64,000 nt of DNA from an uncultured Porphyromonadaceae bacterium (GTDB lineage: Bacteria > Bacteroidota > Bacteroidia > Bacteroidales > Muribaculaceae): NCBI GenBank assembly GCA_947643165.1, contig CANRVB010000007.1, positions 37,228 through 101,227 on the forward strand. The letters run 5' to 3'. The notes under the pieces are model-generated. The model saw only the letters and a list, made by a program, of their open reading frames with translations. It had not been told where the DNA came from and did no database searches. This document shows, in pieces, positions 49,839 to 57,831 of the stretch. The number at the start of each line of letters is the position of its first letter. Position 1 is the stretch's first letter. The translations under genes and the position numbers were made by a program.

Positions 49839-49854
49839 TGTTTCACGTGGAACA
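49839..49854. other. parS-like chromosome partition site
   Basis: TGTTTCACGTGGAACA differs at one base from the classic parS consensus TGTTTCACGTGAAACA and also matches the TGTTCCACGTGGAACA form at 15 of 16 bases. It is intergenic, between mnmG and apt, a typical position near origins. Binding by ParB is inferred. Confidence 0.65.
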
Positions 49855-49891
49855 TAGATAAGAAATATATAATCAATAAATTAGTCAATAG

Positions 49892-50410
49892 ATGGAATAC
49901 GTAAAATCCAAAATCAGAGACGTTGTAGACTTTCCTACAAAAGGAGTCCTGTTCAAAGACCTGACAACAGCCTTCAAGGATCCTCGCGCTCTCCACATAA
50001 TAGGTTGGGACCTGTCGCAGCTCTACCGTGACAAGGGAATCACCAAAGTAGTAGGAATAGAGAGCCGCGGCTTCATAGGCGGAAGCATACTTGCCTTTGA
50101 ACTCGGAGCAGGATTTGTACCCGCCCGCAAACCCGGCAAACTACCGGCAAACGTCATAAGAAATTCCTACCAGAAGGAATATGGCGTCGACACGATAGAA
50201 ATGCACGCCGATGCCATAAGCGAAAACGACATAGTGGTGATACACGACGATGTTCTTGCCACCGGCGGAACAATGGCGGCCGCTTATGAGTTGGTAAAGA
50301 GTATGAATCCCAAAAAGATCTACATAAACTTCATAATCGAGCTTGAAAGCCTGAACGGACGCGCAAATCTGCCGGCCGACGCCGAGGTGACCTCGCTCAT
50401 CAAGTATTAA
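49892..50410 (+). CDS. apt: Adenine phosphoribosyltransferase
   Basis: Cytoplasmic purine-salvage enzyme converting adenine and PRPP to AMP. The 172 residues include the flexible start KIRDVVDFPTKGVLFKDLT, IESRGFIGGSILAFELGAGFVPARKPGKLP and the PRPP loop VVIHDDVLATGGTMAAAYEL. Length and motifs are standard. It follows the parS-like site by 37 bp and precedes uvrC by 17 bp. No -7 box was seen, so it may be read from the ybeY promoter. Confidence 0.97.
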   Translation: MEYVKSKIRDVVDFPTKGVLFKDLTTAFKDPRALHIIGWDLSQLYRDKGITKVVGIESRGFIGGSILAFELGAGFVPARKPGKLPANVIRNSYQKEYGVDTIEMHADAISENDIVVIHDDVLATGGTMAAAYELVKSMNPKKIYINFIIELESLNGRANLPADAEVTSLIKY

Positions 50411-50427
50411 CCATTCAAGGCAGGCTG

Positions 50428-52245
50428 ATGGCCAAACACAAGCGCACACAAGCCGTAGAAGACAAGATTGCCGTGATGCCTTCGACACCCGGGGTATATA
50501 TGTACTTCGATGCCGAAGGCACGGTGATCTATGTCGGAAAGGCAAAGAATCTGAAACGACGCGTCTCAAGCTACTTCAACCGCACACACGACTCAGTACG
50601 CACCAATCTGCTTGTCCGCGCCATAGCCGACCTGAAATACATTGTAGTGCCGACAGAGCAGGATGCCCTCAATCTGGAAAATTCCATGATCAAGGAGTAT
50701 CAGCCACGCTACAATGTGCTCCTGAAAGACGACAAATCATATCCGTGGATAGTCGTGACCAAAGAGACATTTCCACGTGTATTCATGACCCGTAAACGGA
50801 TAAAAGACGGCGCGAAATACTACGGCCCGTATACTGATTCGGCTTCAGCCCGCACTGTGCTCGACCTGATAAAGGATCTCTATCCTCTCCGCTCATGCAA
50901 GCACGCCATAACCCCCGAATATATCGCCAGAGGAAAAGGACGGCTTTGCCTTGACTACCATCTCCACAGGTGTGCGGGGTGCTGCGTAGGCAAGGTGAGC
51001 ATGGAGGAATACCAACGCGAGGTGGAGCGAGTGAAGCAGATATTGCGCGGCGACATGTCGGAACTGCTCGAGTATCTGCGCGGCGAAATGTCACGTCTGG
51101 CCGAAGAACTGCGGTTTGAAGAGGCCCAGAAGATGAAGGAAAAATATCAGCTTGTAGAGCGATATTGCGCCAAGAGCGTAATCGTGAGCCAGACAATAGG
51201 CGACGTGGATGTGTTCGGCATAGATGATGATGGCTCGGAGGTATTCGTCAACTACATGCACGTGCGCAGGGGAGCCGTGGTAAGAAGCGTGACACTCGAA
51301 TATAAACGCAGGCTGGAAGAGACCTCCGAACAGATATTGAGCTATGCCATGGACGAGATAGCCCGAGAGCTGGAGGTAACCTTCGAGGAGGTGATAGTGG
51401 CAGCCGAACCCGACACGGAGATGCCGGGCGTCACATTCATCATACCCCAGCGCGGCGACAAGGCCAAACTGCTCGAAGTGTCGCAGCGGAATGCACGGCA
51501 ACACCGCATAGACATGCTGAACCAGATGGCCCGTAAAGATCCGGAGCAACGCACCGACAGGCTGATGGAGAGGATGAAGGCTGACTTCAGACTGAGCGTG
51601 CAGCCGCGCCACATAGAATGCTTCGACAACTCAAATATCCAGGGCACCAATCCGGTGGCAAGCTGCGTTGTATTCCGCGACGGCAAACCGGCCAAAAACG
51701 AGTACAGGCACTTCAACATCAAGACCGTTGTCGGACCGGACGACTTCGCTTCGATGAAGGAAGTGCTTACCCGCCGATACACACGACTGATGGCCGAGGG
51801 TAGCGAGCTGCCACAGCTGGTCGTGGTAGATGGCGGCAAGGGACAGCTGAGTGCCGCAGTCGAGGCCTTCGATGATATGGGAATCCGCGGCGAGGTAGCG
51901 CTCGTGGGCATAGCCAAACGTCTTGAGGAAATCTACTTCCCGGGGGACAGTGTGCCGCTCTACATAGACAAGAACAGCGAATCGCTGAGGGTGGTGCAGC
52001 ACCTGCGCGACGAAGCCCACCGATTCGGAATAACCCATCACCGCAACCGCCGGTCAAAGGGGCAGACCGTATCACAACTCGATGGAATAAAGGGGATCGG
52101 AGCCAAGACGCGCGAGGCTCTGCTGACAAAATTCAAAAGCGTGAAGCGCATCGCCGAAGCCGATCTCGATGAGATAGCGTCGGTGATCGGACCGTCGAAG
52201 GCATCGATTGTTTTCAATGAACTGCATCCGTCAGAAACAGACTGA
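50428..52245 (+). CDS. uvrC: Excinuclease ABC subunit C
   Basis: Endonuclease of nucleotide-excision repair that makes both incisions around a lesion marked by UvrAB. The 605 residues have, in order, the GIY-YIG nuclease (about 18-95; GVYMYFDAEGTVIYVGKAKNLKRRV), a Cys cluster (about 155-192), a UVR motif (LAEELRFEEAQKMKEKYQ, about 216-233), the RNase H-like nuclease domain (ECFDNSNIQGTNPVASCVVF and QLVVVDGGKGQL) and C-terminal HhH motifs (LDGIKGIGAKTREALLTKF). All are complete. Confidence 0.98.
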   Translation: MAKHKRTQAVEDKIAVMPSTPGVYMYFDAEGTVIYVGKAKNLKRRVSSYFNRTHDSVRTNLLVRAIADLKYIVVPTEQDALNLENSMIKEYQPRYNVLLKDDKSYPWIVVTKETFPRVFMTRKRIKDGAKYYGPYTDSASARTVLDLIKDLYPLRSCKHAITPEYIARGKGRLCLDYHLHRCAGCCVGKVSMEEYQREVERVKQILRGDMSELLEYLRGEMSRLAEELRFEEAQKMKEKYQLVERYCAKSVIVSQTIGDVDVFGIDDDGSEVFVNYMHVRRGAVVRSVTLEYKRRLEETSEQILSYAMDEIARELEVTFEEVIVAAEPDTEMPGVTFIIPQRGDKAKLLEVSQRNARQHRIDMLNQMARKDPEQRTDRLMERMKADFRLSVQPRHIECFDNSNIQGTNPVASCVVFRDGKPAKNEYRHFNIKTVVGPDDFASMKEVLTRRYTRLMAEGSELPQLVVVDGGKGQLSAAVEAFDDMGIRGEVALVGIAKRLEEIYFPGDSVPLYIDKNSESLRVVQHLRDEAHRFGITHHRNRRSKGQTVSQLDGIKGIGAKTREALLTKFKSVKRIAEADLDEIASVIGPSKASIVFNELHPSETD

Positions 52246-52285
52246 CAAAAGGGATATTTCGCAAAACACCGCAGTGAGATGGCAT

Positions 52286-52293
52286 TATCTTTG
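52286..52293 (+). promoter_or_regulatory. -7 box for the holin-like gene
   Basis: TATCTTTG matches TAnnTTTG, 17 bp before the ATG at 52311. Confidence 0.5.
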
Positions 52294-52310
52294 CGACAAA
52301 AAGAAATGCC

Positions 52311-52778
52311 ATGATCCACACAATTATTGAAATTCTCACCAGGGAAGAGCTGATATCGGCTGTACCGGCCACACGTTTCGTCACCAATTCGGTGGTGACA
52401 GTGATCTTAGCTATCATAATCCTATCGGCAGTTCTGATAGATCTCGCCGACGCTGTATACACGGCGCGGATACTTGGCGAGAAAATCCGCAGCCACCGGT
52501 TGCGAAATACGGTATCCAAGCTCTATGAATACTGGCGGCTGCTCGGAGCGGGCTTTTTGGCCGACTGCGTTTGCTGCTTTGTAGATATCTACGATCTGCC
52601 ATACGTGGCGCTGACACTCGCGTTCGGCTTGGTGCTGATAGAGATCCGCAGCCTCATGGAACACGCAGGACGCCGGCAGTCGCGGGCAAGCAGATTGCCG
52701 GAAACACTCGGGACAGCGGCAAAAATACTCGGCATATTGAAGAAACTACTCGGCCCGGCCGATTTTAAAGCCGAATGA
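52311..52778 (+). CDS. Phage-holin-family-like membrane protein
   Basis: A 155-residue membrane protein with hydrophobic segments near 25-45 (NSVVTVILAIIILSAVLIDLAD) and 76-110, separated by a basic loop (ARILGEKIRSHRLRNTVSKLYEYW) and ending in an Arg/Lys-rich tail. The layout resembles Bacteroides proteins annotated as phage holins. No lysin, tail or integrase genes are nearby, so it is either a remnant or a chromosomal membrane protein with another role. It has its own -7 box. Assignment rests on recalled family resemblance only. Confidence 0.55.
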   Translation: MIHTIIEILTREELISAVPATRFVTNSVVTVILAIIILSAVLIDLADAVYTARILGEKIRSHRLRNTVSKLYEYWRLLGAGFLADCVCCFVDIYDLPYVALTLAFGLVLIEIRSLMEHAGRRQSRASRLPETLGTAAKILGILKKLLGPADFKAE

Positions 52779-52789
52779 CGGCATTTCAC

Positions 52790-52820
52790 GTCTCCGGCAA
52801 AGGATTTTACCACCGGAGAC
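52790..52820. terminator. Hairpin between the convergent holin-like and birA genes
   Basis: An 8-bp stem GTCTCCGG/CCGGAGAC with a 14-base loop. No T run on either strand, so termination strength is uncertain. Confidence 0.4.
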
Positions 52821-52829
52821 ACAAAAACG

Positions 52830-53588
52830 TCAGAGAAGCGCCGACAATGAGCGGAACGGATAGCGGCGCACCTCGCCGCTGTCCAATATGAGACGCAGAT
52901 GGCCATCAGGCTCCACACCATCTATCGAAGCAAAAAATGTAGAACCATCCGATTTGTCAAGATAGCCATGCAGACCGGTGCGACGCCACAACCGGGACAT
53001 ATAGCGGCGGTGGAGTGCTGCAAAAGGATATTCTCCCGGCTCGACCGCAGGAAAACGGAGCATATTGCCGGCAATCGTCCTCATGAGCTCTTCGATATCG
53101 AAAGTCTTGCCTACAAGCTGGCAAAGCGACACAGGGTTGGGAGCATCGCTGACAAACCGGGTCTGATTGACATTGAGCCCAAGCCCCACTATCATACTCC
53201 CGATAGTACTGCCCGAAAGAGCGCACTCTATCAATATACCGCCAATCTTGCGGTCGCCTACATATATGTCATTAGGCCATTTCACAGCCAGGAGAGAGGG
53301 GTCGGGCAACAACGGCTCGATTGCATCAGCGACAGCCATAGCCACATGCTCGCTCAATGCAAACTGCCTCGCCACCGGAACCGGCGGCAATTGCGGCGCA
53401 CGGAAAAGCATCGACATGGTGATATTCTTGCCCGGCTCCGCCTCCCAGCTGTTGCCACGCTGTCCGCGTCCGGCAGTCTGACGCCTGGCATAAACTACAG
53501 TAGCATGAGGCGCACCCTCGGCAGCGAGGCGCGACAGAAGCGTGTTGGTCGAGTCGACCGAATCGACGGCATGAAAAGTGCAATCCAT
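52830..53588 (-). CDS. birA: Biotin--[acetyl-CoA carboxylase] ligase
   Basis: Cytoplasmic enzyme that activates biotin with ATP and attaches it to carboxyl-carrier proteins. The 252 residues contain the biotin/ATP loop TAGRGQRGNSWEAEPGKNITMS and KWPNDIYVGDRKIGGILIE, plus the C-terminal SH3-like domain. It lacks the N-terminal DNA-binding domain of E. coli BirA, so it is not a repressor. Last gene of the dnaX operon, 23 bp after the AddA-like gene. Confidence 0.95.
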   Translation of the reverse strand: MDCTFHAVDSVDSTNTLLSRLAAEGAPHATVVYARRQTAGRGQRGNSWEAEPGKNITMSMLFRAPQLPPVPVARQFALSEHVAMAVADAIEPLLPDPSLLAVKWPNDIYVGDRKIGGILIECALSGSTIGSMIVGLGLNVNQTRFVSDAPNPVSLCQLVGKTFDIEELMRTIAGNMLRFPAVEPGEYPFAALHRRYMSRLWRRTGLHGYLDKSDGSTFFASIDGVEPDGHLRLILDSGEVRRYPFRSLSALL

Positions 53589-53611
53589 AATATCTGATGA
53601 AAAAACAACGG

Positions 53612-56600
53612 TCAGTCGCCCGGCCCGATCAGACTGACCTGAACAATATCGTTTGATTCGAAATACCAGATAAAACCGCGTATATTGGTATGTCCCAGAT
53701 CGCGAAGGGCCCTCATATACTCGCGTATCTGAGAAGAATGCTCACCCGGTCGCTTCTCGCCGGTCTTATAATCGATCACATCGACATAGCCGTCGGAGGT
53801 CCATACCACTCTGTCGGGACGAAGCCTGCGGGCATTGCCAAACCTGTCGGCATCGGGCAAGGCTATGGAGCGTTCAGTAAGCACACGACTGAAACCGTCA
53901 AACCATCCGTAGCCGCTCACGGAGTCAATAAGACTCCGTATCTTCGACTCGACAACACCGGCATCTCTGAGAGGCAACGCACGTTTCCTCACCATCATCC
54001 TGACTGCCCGGTGAAGATCGGAACTGTCGCGCACTCCGGCCATGATATCGTGGATCACAATACCATGCTGACGTGGCGAATCATCATTTATAGTGTCGGG
54101 ATCAATCTGAATATCATCCCACACATGACGGCTCATACCGGTGGGACGCATAGCCGGAATAGGCTGCGAATCTCCGGCCATCAGCGCAGTGGGCGGTGCT
54201 TTTTTCTCTGCCTTTGCAGAAGTCGGACAGCCGCAGCAAAGCGCTATCTGCACGCCGGTCTCACCGTCGTCAGCATCTTCATCCTGAGTCTCGGCCGCGA
54301 CCTCCGCACCCAATGCGCCCACAGCTTTATCAAGCAGCCCTGCCAGATTGTTCGACTTGGGAGAGTAATAGCTTACCACAAGCTCATCTACTGCGCGTGT
54401 AAACGCCACATAGGTAACGTTGAGTTCGTCGAGCACCTGCTCCCTGTAGCGACGTTCATAGTGTTCGGCAAAACCCGTGCCGCTCATCGACTCCGATGGA
54501 AGAACCGACAGCAGCGGAGGGATTATATCCTGATCAATCCCTTTCAGTGCAGGTGTCTCAAACCATTCGGCATCCATCATCTTGTCTATGCGCCACACAG
54601 CCGCCGGTATGTGCACACATTTAAACTCAAGCCCCTTCGACTTGTGGATAGTCATGACGCGCATGGCATTGTCGTCATCGGGAGCTGCCAGAGGCGTAAG
54701 ACGTCCCGACGATTCCCACCAGCTCAAGAAGTTCTGGATATCTCCGAGTCCACGCTCTGCAAAATCGTTTACCGTATCTACAAGGGCCGACAGATATACC
54801 TGCTCTGACGCGTAGACATCCGGGGCAATACAACGCTCTATGAGCCGCGACACGAGTGTCGGCAGCCCCGGACCGGTCATGCTCCACAGATCCGTGCAGC
54901 ATTCATCACCATCATCTTCCGGAGCGGCAGGATCGAGATCTCTCATCTCGCACGTGGCACGCCGGAGCGCACTCTCGGGAGCAAGACCCCTCGACACATA
55001 GTTCTCAAACTTATTGAGCAACCGCGCCCTCATTTCCTCGCCAAGCGTATAGTTCTTGCTGCGGCGCTCAAGATTGAGCTCGCGACGCGACGCACTCAGA
55101 CGCGCAGTAAGCATACGCTTCATCGCACAGATAACCTGACGCACGGCCGGCGAGTTGCCGAGCAGTATCGCATCATCGCTTATGATCCTCACATCACGCC
55201 AGAGCGGATTCTCCGCTATCTCAACGAGCATACGGTTAATGGCGCCGACAGCTTCACGGCGGTTGCGCGTCAGAACTGCTATGTCATTCGGTTTGTAGCC
55301 GCTGCGCAGCTGACGCGTTATGTGCCGGCACATACGATCGAGTGCCGCCTGCAGATCGTCGACCTTGCGCACATCCACATATCCGGGGTGATCCAGATGG
55401 CTGCGCCCTACCTGCTGACACACATTTCCATATATCGACTTATACTTCAATCCCTCCGCCCAGTACTCAAACAGCATGTTGTTGAACTCCACGACCGTGC
55501 ACGAGCTACGCCAGTTGGTATTTTCTCCGGGACGGTCACCACGGACCACCGTCATGCCCGGCAGATCGCCGCCGACTCCCGAGGTGAGCAGATCGGGATC
55601 CGAATTACGGAAACGGTATATGCACTGCTTCTCATCGCCTATGATCAGGCTGTCGTTGCCAGTCGACAGGCTCTCCGACACCAAAGGCCTGAGATTTTCC
55701 CACTGCATGCGGCTTGTGTCCTGAAACTCATCTATCAGATAGTGATCTATCCACATGCCCATGCGTTCATACACAAACGGAGCCTCATCATCACCTATTA
55801 TCCTACGCAGCAATGAGTTAGTATCGCTTAGCAGCAACGTGTTGTTCTCGCGTTTGAACTCATCTATACGCCGCGACACAGCCGCAGCCAGGCCCATGAA
55901 GTGAAGATTGGACGCAATTATGCGCAGTTCAACGAGTTCGGGACGGCCCTCGATCACCGCCTCACACGCACTCGCGATAGCCTCGACAAGCTGAGGATCC
56001 GACAATGCTTTCCGTCCCGGTGCCGACGCCTTGAATGCTGTCGACGTATCGTTATATACCTTTCTGACTGTAGCCGATTCCTTAGGCAGTTTTGACGTGG
56101 GTCCCAAATCTATCCATCCCCGCAGACCCTTGACCAGATTAACAGTCACACCGGGATTGTCGGCTATCACCTGGAGCGCAGCTTTCGCCTTTGCCGATAC
56201 TTCGCCGATCAAGGCCGCACGACGTTCATGGATCGCCAACGTGAAACGGTCGATACGCCCAGGATCCGAGAAATACTCCTCCATACGATCCGCATGAGCC
56301 CTGTAGGTCTCTCCCGACATTGTCGATATGAAACGCACAAGATCGTTGTAGATCCTCGACGAACGGTTGAACAGATCCACAGCCTCTCCGGCCCGCGCCT
56401 TCTGCAGCAGCACCTGTGTCATCCACGTCAGCGTGCGCTTCTGGTCGCTCTCGCCAACCGACCGGAACGTCTCGGCCACAGCCGTGTCAACCACCTTCCT
56501 GTCGTCAAGATTCACCTCATAATTTCCGGTCAGCTCCGCCTCCCGCGCGAAAGTACGCAGTATCGACTGAAAGAAACTGTCGATAGTGCTCACATTGAAG

Positions 56601-56953
56601 CTCGAATAATCGAACAGAAGCTCCTCAAGCGCACGACGGGCCTCGCGCGACACCACCTCGCTACCTACATGCAGATCGGCCGTAAGCATATCCATATAGC
56701 GTCCCGGCGAGCGGTAGGCAGGCTCACAGCCGGCAAGCACCGCAAGCTCATGAATGATGCGGTGCTTCATCTCATCGGTAGCCTTGTTGGTGAAGGTTAT
56801 GGCGAGCAGACGGCGGTGTCTGTCACGCGTACGGCTGTCTATCCTGTATTCATCTCTGCCATCCGGTTTCACACCGAGCAACATCTTGATGTACTCGTAG
56901 ACAAGCGTGAACGTCTTGCCCGAACCTGCGGAAGCCTTATAGATCGACAGCAT
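53612..56953 (-). CDS. UvrD/AddA-like helicase with C-terminal RecB-type nuclease domain
   Basis: A 1113-residue DNA helicase-nuclease, probably processing double-strand breaks. Helicase motifs run from Walker A (ASAGSGKTFTLVYEY, residues about 8-22) through DEFQDTSRMQWENLRPL, DSLIIGDEKQCIYRFRNSDP and MTIHKSKGLEFKCVHIP. The last 120 residues hold a PD-(D/E)XK nuclease: RRLRPDRVVWTSDGYVDVIDYKTGEK, then QIREY, so Asp, Asp and Lys are all in place. In AddAB systems a second protein (AddB) is normally encoded next to it; here the neighbours are SUI1 upstream and birA downstream, and no AddB is visible. Start 22 bp after SUI1. Confidence 0.9.
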   Translation of the reverse strand: MLSIYKASAGSGKTFTLVYEYIKMLLGVKPDGRDEYRIDSRTRDRHRRLLAITFTNKATDEMKHRIIHELAVLAGCEPAYRSPGRYMDMLTADLHVGSEVVSREARRALEELLFDYSSFNVSTIDSFFQSILRTFAREAELTGNYEVNLDDRKVVDTAVAETFRSVGESDQKRTLTWMTQVLLQKARAGEAVDLFNRSSRIYNDLVRFISTMSGETYRAHADRMEEYFSDPGRIDRFTLAIHERRAALIGEVSAKAKAALQVIADNPGVTVNLVKGLRGWIDLGPTSKLPKESATVRKVYNDTSTAFKASAPGRKALSDPQLVEAIASACEAVIEGRPELVELRIIASNLHFMGLAAAVSRRIDEFKRENNTLLLSDTNSLLRRIIGDDEAPFVYERMGMWIDHYLIDEFQDTSRMQWENLRPLVSESLSTGNDSLIIGDEKQCIYRFRNSDPDLLTSGVGGDLPGMTVVRGDRPGENTNWRSSCTVVEFNNMLFEYWAEGLKYKSIYGNVCQQVGRSHLDHPGYVDVRKVDDLQAALDRMCRHITRQLRSGYKPNDIAVLTRNRREAVGAINRMLVEIAENPLWRDVRIISDDAILLGNSPAVRQVICAMKRMLTARLSASRRELNLERRSKNYTLGEEMRARLLNKFENYVSRGLAPESALRRATCEMRDLDPAAPEDDGDECCTDLWSMTGPGLPTLVSRLIERCIAPDVYASEQVYLSALVDTVNDFAERGLGDIQNFLSWWESSGRLTPLAAPDDDNAMRVMTIHKSKGLEFKCVHIPAAVWRIDKMMDAEWFETPALKGIDQDIIPPLLSVLPSESMSGTGFAEHYERRYREQVLDELNVTYVAFTRAVDELVVSYYSPKSNNLAGLLDKAVGALGAEVAAETQDEDADDGETGVQIALCCGCPTSAKAEKKAPPTALMAGDSQPIPAMRPTGMSRHVWDDIQIDPDTINDDSPRQHGIVIHDIMAGVRDSSDLHRAVRMMVRKRALPLRDAGVVESKIRSLIDSVSGYGWFDGFSRVLTERSIALPDADRFGNARRLRPDRVVWTSDGYVDVIDYKTGEKRPGEHSSQIREYMRALRDLGHTNIRGFIWYFESNDIVQVSLIGPGD

Positions 56954-56975
56954 CTCTCAACCCCGTTCCGGCCCG

Positions 56976-57305
56976 TCAGTTGGTTGTATATCCCATATCG
57001 CGCAACAGCCTGCGCACACTTTCGCGTCGGTCGCCCTGCACGAGTATCTCGCTGCCGCGGGCCGACCCGCCGCACGCCAGCTTGCGCTTCAGCACCGACG
57101 CCGTTTCGAGCAGCTCCGAATCGCTGCAGTCGAAACCGCTGAGTATCGTAGCCTCCTTGCCACCGCGCCCCTTGCGCTCATAGGTCACCGTTATCTTCGG
57201 CAACCGGCGGCTGCAAGCTTCAGCCTCAGCCGCCACTTCCGGATCATCATCTGTGCCGGCAGGCAGATCAAGCCCCCTCAGGGCATCGCGCCAGTCTGTC
57301 TTCAT
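56976..57305 (-). CDS. SUI1/YciH-type translation initiation factor homologue
   Basis: A 109-residue protein with a C-terminal SUI1 fold (about 35-109): PKITVTYERKGRGGKEATILSGF, then LKRKLACGGSARGSEILVQGDRRESVRRLL, matching eukaryotic eIF1 and bacterial YciH. In E. coli, YciH affects start-codon selection under stress. The N-terminus is a short acidic tail. Its start overlaps the end of the lipoprotein gene by 4 bp. Confidence 0.93.
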   Translation of the reverse strand: MKTDWRDALRGLDLPAGTDDDPEVAAEAEACSRRLPKITVTYERKGRGGKEATILSGFDCSDSELLETASVLKRKLACGGSARGSEILVQGDRRESVRRLLRDMGYTTN

Positions 57306-57808
57306 TCCGCCTGTCCCGTAAAGTAAATGTCATCACTATGATCGGGCACCGAATCCTCAAACGAGTATGTAGCGTCGGCCGCGCTCACAAGATGTTGCAA
57401 CAACCCGGCTGTCGACGCACGCTCATCCGTAAGCGAACGGTAGTACGCATCGGCCGAATCCTTGTCAGCCTGATAAGCGCGTCTGTAACAATCGGCCGCA
57501 TTAGCCGCCAGATCTCGGTTACCGTCGCCATCGGCAAGCTCCATGTATACTATCGACAGCCGCGCGAGTTGGCTCGCCGACATATCCGTCAGATTTTCAT
57601 CCTCGCCAAGTTTCTCGGCTACGCTCTTCGCCACGGTCACATCACCTTCGGTTATAGCGGCTTCCGCCTGTCTGAGCGAATCATCTATGCCCGCCGCATT
57701 ATTGCAGGAGCACATCATGGCGGCAAGCATCACCACACAGCCCGACATTATACGCCGGCCATACGGATACCCACCGCTGTCTTTCGATTTTGAGTTGAGA
57801 AGTATCAT
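57302..57808 (-). CDS. Hypothetical lipoprotein in the dnaX operon
   Basis: A 168-residue protein of no family I can name. The long frame begins at 57808, but a second Met at codon 21 (57748) gives a better lipoprotein signal: MSGCVVMLAAMMCSCNN, Cys near 35. The mature protein is helical and acidic with a TPR-like feel (SLRQAEAAITEGDVTVAKSVAEKL, AANAADCYRRAYQADKDSADAYY). It ends overlapping SUI1 (ATGA) and begins 23 bp after dnaX. A link to DNA replication is unlikely; it may just share the transcript. Confidence 0.6.
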   Translation of the reverse strand: MILLNSKSKDSGGYPYGRRIMSGCVVMLAAMMCSCNNAAGIDDSLRQAEAAITEGDVTVAKSVAEKLGEDENLTDMSASQLARLSIVYMELADGDGNRDLAANAADCYRRAYQADKDSADAYYRSLTDERASTAGLLQHLVSAADATYSFEDSVPDHSDDIYFTGQAE

Positions 57809-57831
57809 TTGTCAGATGATTGAATACGTTT

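Noticed and set aside
49801..49891. Replication origin next to the parS-like site
   Set aside because: No cluster of DnaA boxes and no A/T-rich unwinding region was seen, and dnaA is absent; only nearness to the origin is suggested.
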